A stretch of 64,000 nt of DNA from assembly GCA_028554795.2 (NCBI GenBank), contig CM068831.1, positions 64,012,982-64,076,981 on the forward strand, given 5' to 3'. The stretch is from Sinohyriopsis cumingii. Taxonomy: Eukaryota; Mollusca; Bivalvia; Unionida; Unionidae. Position numbers and translations under genes: made by a program. Of the stretch, positions 14,101-23,679 are shown piece after piece; the first letter of the stretch is position 1, and each line of letters begins with the position of its first letter. The notes under the pieces are model-generated. The model was not told where the DNA came from, searched no databases, and was given only the letters and a program-made list of their open reading frames with translations.

Positions 14101-17100
14101 TTGGTCCCTTGTAGCTAGCCCCGTAGCGTGACTGTTCGAGTATTATCACAGCATAAGGTACTTAGGCCAGATGTCAGCATAAGCAGATTATGATATAACA
14201 ATGCACTGTTAAGATGTTTTGTCAATATTTGCACAAAGGATTTTTTTTCTGTAACAATACATTTTATATCCCATTTTGATTCCAAGGTGCATTTGAATTT
14301 CTCCACTCCAAACCTAAGACTGTATGCACAAGTTTAAACAGCCAACAATGCTGTCACAAAAAAACAATGACCATTTGGTATATTTTGTCACCTTGGAAAC
14401 TGGTCGTTTTGTACAAACCTGTTATGAGAGACCACCTGTCTTGAGAGACTGTTTTCTGTTGGCAGAAGGGGCTGTCTCTCATAAGAGGTTTTACTGCAAA
14501 ATATATGTACTGAGTTTTATATACCAGCTCAAGGACCTGCATCATGCCCCTGTAACTTATTATGTACATTAGGCAGCTCCAGTGATTGTTTTTTTTTTTA
14601 TTTACAAAATGTTTTGCCTACACTTCATAATATGGTTTGAAATTTGCAAGTTATCATGGGATTAAATAATTCTCAGCTATATTATAGTTGTGGCGGGCAA
14701 ATCCTTTTGGAGAATGTTGGGTGTGATTCATAACAGACACTGATTATGGTGGAAAGAATTTGAGAAAAATTGGTTATGAATGTTTGCAGTTTTAAAGGGA
14801 ATTTTGATATTTCTTACAGGAACGATAGAGGTGATGATGGATCGTACATTGTCCCAGGATGATGACCGCGGTTTGGGCCAGGGAGTGCAAGACAACAAAA
14901 GAACACCCAACAAATTTTGGCTTCTCTTTGAGAAGAGGAAAACTCCAATACCTGTACGTTGATGCTTTAACAACAAAACTAGTTTCCTTTAAAGTGTGTC
15001 TTTCAAATCATACATTTTTGAGTCCATGCAGAAAAGACAAAGGTCATTCAAACTTACTCAACTTATTCTTTTTCAGGTTGAAACAGTTTTGGTTATAAAT
15101 TTATTAATTGGACATATTTAGTTCCATTTTTATATTTGTGTATAATTTTTCACTCTTTTATTTTCTTATCCTTTCAACCCCCTGTCATACTTGATGGAAG
15201 CATTCTTTGATGTGATAATAATCATAGAAATCAATGTAGTGTTTAATTCTGTTATAAACGTTTTTGCATCTGAATTTCAGCAGAGGAGTTTTTCATCGCT
15301 AGTCTTGATTTAATAGCACAGAGTTGGCATTTTTTTTAATGGAATATTTTATGTTTTCTTTAGAGTGAGTTAAATGCAATATTAAAACTGTCTCTTTCTA
15401 ACTACTTATATACCATAGTAATTATCCCTTAAGGTACATAATGCAGGTTTGATAAAAAGTAATATAAAGGAAAGATAGAAAGAAAGAAAAGCTTCAGATT
15501 GTTTCAGCCAATCTTATAGTATATTTCTGCAATGATAGAAGTGACATTACAAAAGGATGGCATTAATGGATGGATTCAAGTCATGCGAATTCAGCAGGTG
15601 TGAGGTTTCTTAGTAATGCAATATACACATATATGGTGGAGAGGTTTACTGTAAAATGTATTTCTTCCCAGTTTGTCTCAGTATCTGTAATATATACATG
15701 CATTTTGGAAATGAGATTAATAAATGAATAATTGATTGGGTTTGGGTTTTGTTTTCCTTTTCAGGAGAAGTCAAGACATGCTGCCTTCCCTTCATTACTG
15801 GGACAAGTTTCTTCTCTCCATTTAATTCATCCCGTATTTGTTATGCCTTACCACACACAAGAGGTGTTTCCACTCTACCATACATTCTCAGCCATCAGAA
15901 CTGATTTACCCTGTGATATTCATTTCCTAAATCTGAGAACTATGCAAAACAAGGATGATGATTTAACAGTAAGAACAGTGCCCAAAGATACATCAGCATT
16001 AATTTTGCACAGATTAGGAGTGGATTGCAATTTCTTCTCTAGAGGGCTGACATGCCAGACTGCAGATGGCAAAGTAAGTCCACAGATCTGCTTTAGTCTA
16101 AAACAAGCATTGTAATTGATATACAAAAATATTGATGTGAAAAATTATTGATATGAAAATGATTGATGTGAAAAAAGATGTTACATTATAACAGAGAAAT
16201 AGCTGTTGGCAGAAATGTTAACAACGATCCGAGTATCAAGTGTCAGAACAATGGTATTGATTATTACTACAGTTGCCTCTTGTTAGAAAATTACTGTCTT
16301 TTGTTCCTTTAATGTGGGGAGCTATTTGCATCCACTATACAACACTAACAACAGACATTTGCAAAGTGTATATGTAAAAAGTTGAGCATTTCCCTTTGCA
16401 TTGTTATATGCAGTAGCAGTGCTCTCAGTATCCTTGGTTATTTGTTATTTAAATCTTTTTTGTCATGTCAGTATTTTTTCTTCAAAAAAATAGTATGCCT
16501 ATTTTAAATAATGTACTTGATTTATTGATGTTTTCTTCTGATTTTTCTTTTTATATGAGAATATTTATACTGATCTCCAGACATTAATATATTTGTTAGA
16601 AAAACCTTTACTTGATCTATATTTTGATTTTAATCTTTTTCTGTGACATCAGATATTATTGTGCCAAAATGAATTGTTCAAACCTTTTGTTACCAGATCT
16701 CATCTTTTATGGTACGGTTAGCTATGAAATTTATCAACAAGTATTTATCTCTGTTGTAAAATGAAATAGTTCATTCTGATTTTAGTTACCTTTTAATGCG
16801 TATTATCAAAAGTATTGTATTATACACTGTAACTTAATTTAAAACTAAACATTGAACATCATAAAGGTGTCAATTTTATTAAGGGCTGTTCAAGGATAAC
16901 ATACTTGGGACCCAGGAAGGCACTTTTCAGTGTGAAGTTGTCACCCATAGATGCAATGTAGAATGTTGTATCATTTTCGTATGAGCTCATTGATAAATCA
17001 GAGTACCCAGACATGTATTTTTGGTATAAGAAAACTCATTTATTTGAAAAATTGTTAAAATTGTTACATATGTACCAGTATATAAGAATTTATGTGATGA

Positions 17101-17273
17101 TATTATTGCTTTTTCAACAGGTTACACTTTCCAGTGTCTTTAAAGAGGTAGAGGTGATATCGGCCACAGCCATGAGTTTGTCCCTATTATATGAGGAAGA
17201 GGAGGTTGAGACTACAGCGGATTTAAATTTACAACCAATGGAAATTGTCACATATAGAGTGCGATTATTATGA
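1802..17273 (+). CDS. MAN2A: Alpha-mannosidase II (MAN2A family), copy 1: last five exons
   Basis: The C-terminal part of a Golgi alpha-mannosidase II (GH38), the medial-Golgi enzyme that trims GlcNAcMan5GlcNAc2 to the Man3 form and so commits N-glycans to the complex type. Five exons join in phase: 1802-1938, 6503-6644, 14820-14953, 15765-16073 and 17121-17273 (TGA? no: the stop is TGA at 17271-17273, followed by 'ggagagc'). Together they encode about 290 residues of the beta-sandwich C-terminal half. Recognisable landmarks are '[10 protein letters not shown]', 'FYTDLNGFQ', 'AQSLGTA', '[17 protein letters not shown]', 'SLPCDIH'-like '[15 protein letters not shown]' and '[12 protein letters not shown]' near the stop, all in the order of vertebrate MAN2A1/MAN2A2. 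No coding lesion is visible. The catalytic N-terminal half lies left of the window. Introns carry DIRS, pogo, SINE and minisatellite insertions. Confidence 0.93.
2576..3455 (+). repeat. Dispersed repeat R1, copy A (unoccupied site)
   Basis: This segment is repeated at 9078-12916, where a pogo transposon interrupts it. Shared landmarks in order: 'aacaaatgcattg', 'ttcattgtacttc', 'tttttcattaaagttagatc', 'gctaatgattcttagtcca', 'aaacatctggatgacatctt', a hairpin, and 'atgccatccctcatccaaag'. Relative to the other copy it lacks about 140 bp near its left end. No convincing protein is seen; short frames across it are not conserved between copies. It could be a non-autonomous mobile element or the product of a local duplication. 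Confidence 0.75.
3198..3295. repeat. Hairpin inside repeat R1, copy A
   Basis: 'tagtctgg' with 'catatgctcc' and 'gcactt' is mirrored by 'agtgc', 'ggagcatatg' and 'ccagacta', giving arms of about 45 bp. The same hairpin, with changes in both arms, is at 12648-12745. Confidence 0.7.
3541..4540 (+). repeat. Degenerate tandem array, 120-150 bp units
   Basis: About seven units of the pattern 'gccatcttgaaaatcttgtt', 'tgaatggaaagtcat', 'gacatggggttttcacc', 'aaagacttcttatgatgtct', 'agttggtcctaaatgaaaatgg', 'tctgatgtccaatatggcc'. The same units form arrays at 8520-9077, 41180-41945 and 42271-42480, and a single unit lies near 59440-59575. Non-coding. Confidence 0.75.
4540..4738 (+). mobile_element. 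Third SINE-like element
   Basis: A tRNA-like start ('tagccaaggtggttcagttgc', B-box-like 'gattcaaatcc') is followed by 'gtgtccttgggcaaggca' and 'actccatttgcc', a motif block known from several tRNA-derived animal SINEs, then a short A/C-rich end ('aaacaaacaaacaagc'). Only one copy is seen in this window. Confidence 0.5.
4790..4912 (+). repeat. Common 3' end of the tandem-array element
   Basis: The block 'gaagaaacggtcttatctt' through 'caagagagtcctgtctta' is similar to 42525-42620, where it also follows an array. This gives the array element a defined right end. At 42592-42610 it contains the short palindrome 'agtctcttcaagagact'. Confidence 0.5.
5441..5608. repeat. Long near-perfect hairpin (about 80-bp arms)
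   Basis: The left arm 'agaatatgatgaacatattg' and the inner 'tagtgatgtaca' are mirrored on the right as 'tgtacatcacta' and 'caatatgttcatcatattct', with only a few unpaired bases and a loop of about 5 bp. It is very AT-rich and could be a MITE or a recent inverted duplication. No target duplication was identified. Confidence 0.8.
5814..6365 (+). repeat. Minisatellite, about 33-bp unit
   Basis: About 16 imperfect copies of 'ggttacagaggggtcagtct' plus 'gcagaaggtgttc'. It lies in the intron between exons a and b of mannosidase copy 1. Unit length near a multiple of three keeps short frames open, which explains two open frames here; they are not genes. Confidence 0.85.
6503..6644 (+). CDS. MAN2A: MAN2A copy 1, exon b
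   Basis: Acceptor 'cttgtag' ends at 6502; the donor GT is at 6645-6646. Enters in phase 0, leaves with one extra base. Encodes '[20 protein letters not shown]' followed by a segment ending '[12 protein letters not shown]', directly continuing the mannosidase II reading from exon a. A 33-bp minisatellite ends about 140 bp upstream in the intron. Confidence 0.92.
7545..7620. repeat. Palindromic 'gacccagatctg' repeat, diverged copy
   Basis: 'ataatgtgctggcagatctt' and the flanking 'gtcaaacaaacaacatagg' match the elements at 39100-39350 and 47635-47785. See the entry at 39100. Confidence 0.45.
7622..8423. mobile_element. Non-autonomous DNA element with about 75-bp terminal inverted repeats
   Basis: The ends 7622-7700 and 8343-8423 are inverted repeats of each other: both begin CAGRGTGTTACTTTAC and share 'ggggaacagtctaggattta' and 'aaatggtactcccccag' at close to 90 percent. 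The 640-bp interior has no protein and holds an (AT)n run. The CAG start is of the hAT/CACTA kind, but I see no clear target duplication, so the superfamily is open. Confidence 0.7.
8069..8131. repeat. (AT)n microsatellite
   Basis: About 31 perfect AT dinucleotides inside the TIR element. The Tyr/Ile-repeat frame on the minus strand is an artefact of this. Confidence 0.95.
8500..9077 (+). repeat. Tandem array, 120-150 bp units, second block
   Basis: About four units of the same pattern as 3541-4540, opening with 'catctgtcagttagcacaag', which also opens the block at 41178. It abuts repeat R1 copy B directly at 9078, in the reverse order of copy A, where R1 comes before the array. Confidence 0.65.
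10782..11812 (+). pseudogene. Pogo/Tigger-type transposase, broken
   Basis: A short start ([19 protein letters not shown]) at 10782 ends at a stop. The reading resumes at 10812 without the usual CENP-B-like HTH domains. It covers '[10 protein letters not shown]' and the first catalytic Asp in 'INMDETPM' (about 11016-11040), then loses frame in an A-run at 11110-11117. It continues at about 11118-11593 with '[11 protein letters not shown]', the second Asp in 'LVMDSFRAH' (11334-11360) and the third in 'QPLDVSVNK' (11434-11460). After another stop an acidic tail ('[19 protein letters not shown]') ends near 11808. All three catalytic Asp are still readable. Confidence 0.88.
11944..11996 (+). repeat. 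CT-rich simple repeat
   Basis: Run of TC/CT dinucleotides inside the 3' part of the pogo element. Confidence 0.9.
12648..12745. repeat. Hairpin inside repeat R1, copy B
   Basis: Arms from 'tagtctggttcc' to 'ggaaccagacta', with 'ttgcactccacta' facing 'tagtggagtgcaa'. It has the same layout as 3198-3295; the inner stem is better matched here than in copy A. Confidence 0.7.
13171..13487 (+). mobile_element. SINE family 2 (tRNA-like head, (CA)n tail)
   Basis: Head with A box 'tggcctagtggttagagca' and B box 'gttcgatcc', then the family body 'aagaggttagtgttaggact', 'gtcaggataatgt', 'gatgccccagtgct', 'actataaactgccacactgc' and a (CA)n tail. Other copies are at 19332, 41948, 43816, 59163 and 59715 and, reversed, at 21038. 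Confidence 0.85.
13490..14819 (+). other. Intron of MAN2A copy 1, unique-looking
   Basis: AT-rich intronic sequence before exon c. Short open frames occur on both strands, but none resembles a known protein and none has splice or start context. I see nothing else. Confidence 0.5.
14820..14953 (+). CDS. MAN2A: MAN2A copy 1, exon c
   Basis: Acceptor 'ttcttacag' ends at 14819; donor GT at 14954-14955 (CCT|GTACGT). The two leading bases complete a Gly codon with exon b. Encodes '[20 protein letters not shown]' and continues to 'KTPIP'; this is one of the best conserved blocks of the C-terminal domain. Confidence 0.93.
15765..16073 (+). CDS. MAN2A: MAN2A copy 1, exon d
   Basis: Acceptor 'ccttttcag' ends at 15764; donor GT at 16074-16075 (AAA|GTAAGT). 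It is 103 codons in phase 0. It includes '[20 protein letters not shown]', '[16 protein letters not shown]' and '[11 protein letters not shown]', matching the terminal region of MAN2A1. Confidence 0.93.
17121..17273 (+). CDS. MAN2A: MAN2A copy 1, last coding exon
   Basis: Acceptor 'ttttcaacag' ends at 17120. Fifty codons and a stop. The acidic loop EEEEVE precedes '[16 protein letters not shown]', which has the conserved 'L.PMEI.T.R' ending of mannosidase II enzymes. The upstream open frame from 17013 is intronic. Confidence 0.93.
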   Translation, partial: VTLSSVFKEVEVISATAMSLSLLYEEEEVETTADLNLQPMEIVTYRVRLL

Positions 17274-18427
17274 GGAGAGCTGGATTTTATTATCAACTTA
17301 CTTTCCCTTGCAGCCGTTGGAATAGTTACAGCATTAAAAAAAATAATCAGACATACTTTACCAATTTGTGAATGCATTGTAATATGTATGTGGGCAATAT
17401 TCAGTCGTTCTTAAGATTTCTACCCATACATCTGTTCTGGTCTACATCGATATTCAATCATTCTTCTAATTTCTATACAGACTTTTGTGTGGCTCACATC
17501 TACAGATATGTATATATTTACAGATGAAATCCAATTGCATCCAAAAGACATCATGGGTTTTCGTTGAATTTGTATAGTCTTGAGTTAACCTTCATGCAAA
17601 TCTTGTTTATTAATTCCATTTTTCCCTTTAAAAGTCGTGCATCCCTATTATGAAAGCAAGTGAAATTAACATTTTACAGACACCAGCTCTATGGATTTCT
17701 TGTGATTATTACATGTTTGGAGGTCTTGGACAGAATTATTTTTAATGTAGATAGTTTTTTACCAAATCACAAAGCAATTCTGATTTATGAATTGATGATG
17801 CCTGTCCAAAAGTCCATCCAAACATTTGTCCACTTTGTTTTCAGCATTGAGGTTTTGGGGTTGCGTTTACTCGACCATTTTCTTAGACACAGATGCCAGT
17901 AGAGTCACATGCCATCATATGTATATTTTCTGAAAACTATTTTAGGACATCCATGAAAAGTAAGTCATAATGACAATAATTTAGCAATAAAATAATTTAA
18001 AAACCTTTTTGAGATACGTTCATGTTAATTTGGAGGCCTTTATATTGTGACGGAACTAGACATTGTGTCCTGAAAAAAACGGAGACCATTTCATCAACAT
18101 TTTTGATAGTTATCCCCAGTTTTATTTACAATTTTGTCTGTCTGTCCATCCTGCTATCACAGCCTTGTCCAGTTAATGTCTCGTGAACTACACAAGAGAC
18201 TAGGCATGCATTTGCATTAATGAGTTTGTGTATGCTACAAGTTCATCTGTGTCAGTTTAGTCCATATTAAGTTATTTCCCCAATTAAAAAAAATTATTTT
18301 TAAAAAAATCTATTTACACTGCATTTTTTATGGGGAGAGCTTTTTCTGTAAAGACCCGCCCATAGGCAGATCTAGTTGGTTCCTAGACAATCCTTAAAAA
18401 ATATAACAGGTCTTTCAAATTTATGGG
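17274..18427 (+). other. 3' UTR and downstream flank of MAN2A copy 1
   Basis: AT-rich, no second gene seen. It includes the candidate polyadenylation signal at 17986. Confidence 0.5.
17986..17991 (+). terminator. Candidate polyadenylation signal, MAN2A copy 1
   Basis: The first canonical AATAAA after the stop codon at 17273 lies here, giving a 3' UTR of about 0.7 kb. Weak variants lie closer, so the real site is not certain. Confidence 0.35.
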
Positions 18428-18545
18428 CCTTTGATGGCCAAGTAGCCTAAAGCACTCACCTTTACAGGTCACTGACATCTCATTTAGCATGGGTTTGAGT
18501 CTCAGCTTGGTCTTTGCAGTTCTGGTTCATCCCAGGATTCTTGCA
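18428..18545 (+). mobile_element. SINE family 1, head fragment
   Basis: 'tggccaagtagcctaaagca', 'ctcacctttacaggtcactg' and 'gggtttgagtct' match the tRNA-like head of family 1. The body and tail are missing. Confidence 0.6.
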
Positions 18546-19331
18546 TTTATCATGTGTATTAAGAGTTGGCAGCAACACCGTGCATTCTTTCCTAGAACAG
18601 TTTCTTTTGTAGTATATGGTATGGAGTAAAGGCATGTCCATGTGGTTAATGTATTCTCCTTTAAATTGATCTAACCATACTCTGATGCTGATAATGTTAC
18701 TGTCAGGTAGGTAATTACTATTTTCTCCATTGGTATCACGTGACGAGGACAATGACAAAGCATGTACAGACAATGCTCTGATAACAAAATTAGGACAAAA
18801 TTACAGCCAATAGTCCGCTATAGATCCGGCATTATGAAATAAGACTCAAATAATTTTAAAGCAATTTCACTCTTTCACGTTTAGTTTCTTATCTTCCTTT
18901 CTTCTTTTCTTTCTTCTGCATTTACCCTGATTTGAAGTTTAGTTCTGTCCCCGCAGTAACTTTAAAAGGAGTCTTTTTTAGATCTAAGCCAATGCTGAAA
19001 ATCGTATGGAACAACATTTTACTGGATAAATGTATAGATCAACAGTCTCTTGTGGTCTCTACCTTCGTGCATTAGAGAAGAGTTATAAAAAATTAAAATT
19101 CACTAATTAAATTGTGACCTTGGAATTTCCATATTAAAAGAGCAGGAGGTGCTGAATTATGAGAAGACTCATTACTTTTATTTAAAAAAGGAAATAAGTA
19201 TTATTTTACATATGTATGAGGTCATTCTCATTTGAGTAGCAACATTGATGTGATTATTGTTGTAAATGTTTCACAAGATTTGTTATCGCTTCAGAATCGC
19301 AAACTCTAGATATATTATTTGCAGTCATATA

Positions 19332-19646
19332 CCCCACCGGTGGCCTAAGTGGTTAGAGCGTCCACCTCCAATGTGGCGGGTTCGAACCCTGGGTGAGTCA
19401 TACCAAAGACTTACGAAAATGGTGCTAGCAGCTGCCTCGCTTGGCACTCAGCATTAAGAGGTTAGTGTTAGGACTGGCCAACCTTGTGTCAGGATAATGT
19501 GACTGTGTGGGACATGATTCTACATGTTTGCGGCATGATGCCCCAGTGCTAGACATCACCATAAACTGCCACATGGAAGACATCGTAGCGAGATGACTGA
19601 AAAATCGTTAAAGCTACGTTGAAATCCAAATCACACACACACACGT
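19332..19646 (+). mobile_element. SINE family 2
   Basis: Full-length copy, head 'ggtggcctaagtggttagag' with B box 'gttcgaacc' and a (CA)n end. Among the least diverged copies here. 18546-19331 upstream shows no gene. Confidence 0.85.
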
Positions 19647-20469
19647 GTCATCTACTGAAGAGATTCATCTAAGCAGAGCATGCTTCCTTTGACAACCATG
19701 TGCCAAAATGACAGGGCATGTACCACAATAATTTTAGTGTAATTTAATAAAGTGACCAAAACATTCGCACTGTCATCTTGAAGAGTCGATGATTTCGAAG
19801 GCTCCACCACTAAAAAGGTAAAAAGAAACAAGAAAAAAAAGTAGATTGGATCTTCATAGGATCCGTCGAAGTAAATGGTAAAAAAATATCCAACTTGCCA
19901 ACTTTCAGTAAACGACAGTGTTTAATTTCAAAAGACAATGTTTAATTTGCATGTTTTAAATACAGTGTATTATATCCACTATGATTGCAAACGCGCGTCT
20001 AAATTCTCACATTCCTATACTTTTGACTCCGTGGTGATAATCACAAATCCGTCTCATTCCGTTTATATTTTCTCCATGCTTCAATTTATACATACGCATC
20101 TGTTTAAAATTTAAATGTCAATTAGAAATGACATCAGCTCGATCTTCTGACACTTCCCTCTGGTTCTCAGAATTCGAGACTAAATATGTTTTCCCTCGGC
20201 AGACTTGTTAAGACTAGAAAAACGGATCCATTTTTAAGCAAAACCATCCATTTTTGACTCAAACTCCACAAGAAACAAAAAACAACAAACAAACAAAATA
20301 CAACCAAAACAACAAAATCAGAGGTCCACCAAGTCTAACATAGTTACAAAATTAAACATTGTATGTGTTAGTCCACTAGATGCATTATAACAAGAAGTTA
20401 TGGACAATCTAACTCACAGTAACCCCGGTGTTTTCTTAGGGAAAACATGATGTAAATGTGCTTTAACTG
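19647..20469. other. Intergenic, no gene seen
   Basis: A/C-rich stretches ('aacaaacaaacaaaataca' near 20285) and scattered stops in all frames. It may be non-coding sequence of the retroelement whose gag fragment follows. Confidence 0.4.
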
Positions 20470-20727
20470 CATGTTACAGCACGTTTTGTTCCCAAAAGAA
20501 GAAAAACAAGTCCAGTTTTGTTAATAAGTCCTTAATGGATGCTGTTGGACCCAGTCTGATTGCAATCCGTCAAACTTCTCCTCTAGGAACGTCGGATGGT
20601 ATGAGATACATGGTCCTGTTGATATTTTTCTTCTTGTAAACTTGTAGCTTCTTATCTCTGTAAATCGTATGAAGTTTCGCTCTTCCTGTCTCTTGAAAAT
20701 ACCGATATCCTCAGCTCGTGTGGTAGT

Positions 20728-20811
<84 letters not shown>

Positions 20812-20989
20812 ATGACTGGCAATGGATGCCATTGTATGGGGGTGCTGTCAGCTCTTCCTTGACAGGAGATGCTCCCAACAAAGCGGCCATCCAATTTATA
20901 AACTCTTCAGGTGTGTCAGCCTCAGGCTTGACCTTTAAAGTCTTAATAGCTCCTACTATCTTTTGAATTTCTTTTTCTGTGAACTTCAT
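20470..20989 (-). pseudogene. Retrotransposon gag-like fragment split by (AT)n
   Basis: On the minus strand an ATG at 20987-20989 opens a frame of about 58 residues ('MKFTEKEIQKIVGAIKTLKV', 'DTPEEFINWMAALLGASPV'), then the (AT)n run. Beyond it, in shifting frames, come 'LSAFSGDRKSETSYDLQRY' and, after a stop, 'RIAIRLGPTASIKDLLTKLD'. The 'FSGD....YD.W.YE' and 'LGP.AS....L..LD' blocks are those of the capsid-type gag of Ty3/gypsy-like retrotransposons and the PNMA family. It is an old fragment; no pol is seen beside it. Confidence 0.55.
20731..20809. repeat. (AT)n microsatellite
   Basis: About 39 perfect AT units interrupting the gag-like reading on the minus strand. Confidence 0.95.
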
Positions 20990-21037
20990 TTCTGATTGTA
21001 AATTGCACGAGCAAAGTCACGAAATTTGTGCAATATA

Positions 21038-21077
<40 letters not shown>

Positions 21078-21232
21078 TTTTTAACGTAGCTTTTTATAAA
21101 ACAAATTCAGTCATATCCCTACAATATCTGCAGTGTGGCAGTTTATAGCGATGTCTAGCACCAGGGCACCAGGTTATCATGCCACAGACATGTAGCATCA
21201 AGTCCCGCCCAGCCACTTACACTACCAGAGCG
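21038..21232 (-). mobile_element. SINE family 2, reverse, 5'-truncated
   Basis: Starts at (GT)n/(GA)n, the complement of the (CA)n tail, then 'tgcagtgtggcagtttatag', 'agcaccagggcaccaggtta' and 'catgtagcatcaagtcccg'. The tRNA-like head is absent. The adjoining (GA)n run is 21060-21077. Confidence 0.75.
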
Positions 21233-21851
21233 CAATGTAGTATGGGTAAAACAGATATATTGGGTAATAATTGTAATTTGAGTACATTTACCACAAAGTT
21301 CAGGATTTCAAGAAATGTTGGGGAAATAAAAAAAAAAGAAAAAGGCCCCATTAGCAATAATTTGGCAAAAAAGGCTCATTTGTAAGAACCATTTATTTTT
21401 TCAATAGTGAATATTGAACTATTGGAAAAATGCAATCTATGGGAAAATAATTCTAGTAGAATCAAGTTAACCAGCAAAAACTGGATTCTTCCCTTGGGAT
21501 AATGCAGATTTTAAGATGCAAAAGGATCACAACTTTCAACGTGACAAACGTACTAAAAGTATACTAAGAGAGAAAAAACGAATGGCAACAAAATTAAGCA
21601 AGTCAACAAAATTAATGTTCAGGAAGAATATTCCATTAATATGGGTATTTGTTACGATGGGTCACTATATAATAAACGTCAGATATAAATGCATAAAAAC
21701 ATATAGCAAGCTCAATTATGCATAGTTGTATCTGTGACAAGTACAAATTAAATCAGCTTGCACTTTTCTTAAACAATCTTACCTACTTCATGAAAGTATA
21801 ATTTAGTCCAAGTTATAGGCACCAATTATAAAGTTTCTTATGGAGTCAATA

Positions 21852-22101
21852 GGGGCCCCAAGTGGCCGAATGGTCTAAAGCGCTCACTGTTCCAGATCAC
21901 TGCCATCTCACCTCTGTGTACGCGTGTTCGAGTCCAAGGCTTGGCTAGCGTGGGTACGTGGGAAAGCCTGCCAGTAGCTTCTTGTGGGTCGGTGGTTCTT
22001 CCCTGGGTTTTTCAGGGTTCTTCCTCCACCAGTTATACTGGCCGCCATGTATAGCCTATCTTGTGCTGAAAAATGGTGTTAAACCCTACAACAACAACAA
22101 C
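21852..22101 (+). mobile_element. SINE family 1, full length with target duplication
   Basis: Head 'ggccgaatggtctaaagcg' and B box 'gttcgagtcc', body 'tgggtcggtggttcttccc', end 'ggtgttaaaccctac(aac)n'. The 10-bp 'ggagtcaata' flanks it at 21842-21851 and 22102-22111, showing insertion by target-primed reverse transcription. It is a young, intact copy. Confidence 0.92.
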
Positions 22102-22111
22102 GGAGTCAATA

Positions 22112-22900
22112 CACATCAATATTAGTTTATATAAACACCAGATGAATAGCACTGTCAGTCACAAGGTTCAGATGATCTGCAGTGTATCTTTCAAATGCTC
22201 AGACACGTGCACGTCCACTGGCAAGTGTGACACTGAAGGGAATTAAATCTTGCACTTGATCCAGTCTTACTTCCATCCTGCATCTATATACGACCTCGGC
22301 TTCTGCACAATAAGTCCCTCGGTGAGCGCCATATGTTACAGTAATTGCTTTCTTGGTACACCTTTAGCCAATTAGGCAACCTTAAACCAGGATTACCTGT
22401 TCAAGTTTCGATCACTTTGAGCAAAGAGACTACCCTGATAACTGTTAATGCTAATTTGTTCTATTACAGGACAAGTAACTTTCCGATTGGTCAGATTACA
22501 ACTTGTCTTTATAAACTTTATAGCATGATCAGCATAATGGTGATAAACAGTGAGTCCAGTAGAGTGTTTGTGAAGTGTGCTTTTGATAGGATTGCAGAAG
22601 GAAATGTGCCTGATGACTTAGTTTCATAGAAAAAATGTGACCTTGACATTTGCCCCATATGATAAAGGTATAATAAAGCAGAAGGAATACAACATTTGTC
22701 ATTAGTTACCAAACTCTTGCTCAATGAATTCATTTTTTTTCGACAAAACTAAACAAATAAATATAAGAGGTAGCATGTCACTCGTATGAAATGTACTGGG
22801 AGATGAATCAATATGTACGTTCAGAACAGTAATGTGTTAATGACGTTCTTGTTATGTATATTTGTATTATGTGTATTTATATTGTATGTATTTTATTGTA
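22112..22900. other. Left flank of the Polinton-like region
   Basis: Contains an open frame at 22345-22629 ending 'FVKCAFDRIAEGNVPDDLVS' with no recognised family. The block at 22668-22708 ('agaaggaatacaacatttgt') is repeated in diverged form at 22912-22952. The left terminus of the element was not located. Confidence 0.35.
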
Positions 22901-22977
22901 TTTGCAGGGAAAATAAAATCGGAGAAGTAAAACATTTGGTATTAATTACCAACGTCATATAGATAGACCCAATATTT

Positions 22978-23230
22978 TCACAACAAAACTGAACTTGTTT
23001 TTCTGTTCTGGTAACAGAAGGCATGTGCTGTAGAGTAGATATAAAATAGCGGTGTGAGATCTGTCGGCCAATCACGGTTTCTAATCCCTAAATCCTTTTT
23101 ATATCCCCAATCACTTTTCCCCATTTGGGATATTTCACAAACGCTTGCATCTGCGATTGCAACCCGTGTGAGCCCCCAAACGAAGTTTCCACGAGGCACC
23201 CATGTTAGATCAATACAATGCTGCAGGTAT
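22978..23230 (-). pseudogene. Unidentified minus-strand ORF in the Polinton region
   Basis: A reading of about 73 residues from 23199 ('MPRGNFVWGLTRVAIADASV') with a TATA-like 'ggatataaaaagg' on the same strand inside it. No family recognised. It may be a gene end or regulatory DNA. Confidence 0.25.
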
Positions 23231-23620
23231 TTACTTATGGTAAATCGCTTGCCTGTTTTGGGTCGCTAGCACCACGTAGCCGTATCTGTTATGGTAGTCG
23301 TCAGTGATTCTCTATTTCATGCATCACAATTTCACACTCAGCCATACTAATTGTGACTGTCGAGTACATCTGCACTGATACTGACAAGAGCATCTTTGAT
23401 GAATATCAATCTTTTCCTGGCATAGTCAATGTTGGTAATATAATATAATTATCGTCGCAGTGGATTTGTTGGTGAATTCCACTCTCTCGTTGTAGAAAAC
23501 ATCCCTGGATGGTTTCGCAGCTGGTGGTGTAGTCTGCGACTGGGGCTTTCGCGTGCTATTGCCATGATTCTAAGTTGATTTCAAGCTGATACACAGTTCC
23601 AATGATCAATTTATATCGAT
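23230..23620 (-). pseudogene. Unidentified decayed minus-strand gene, segment 1
   Basis: Minus-strand frames give 'KPSRDVFYNERVEFTNKST' (around 23480-23400) and, shifted, 'NIDYARKRLIFIKDALVSIS' (around 23380-23320). Protein-like composition in overlapping frames suggests a frameshifted gene. Position fits a structural gene of the Polinton, but this is inference. Confidence 0.35.
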
Positions 23621-23679
23621 TTCTACGATATTGATGTTGTATACTTTTTAATTCATGTCACCCATTACACGCATGATAT

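Noticed and set aside
19340-19410. tRNA gene candidate (A and B boxes)
   Set aside because: It is the head of a SINE; the same head with body and tail is repeated many times in the window.
22345-22629. 94-codon ORF as a host gene
   Set aside because: No recognised domain, splice context or neighbour support; mentioned only as part of the flank.
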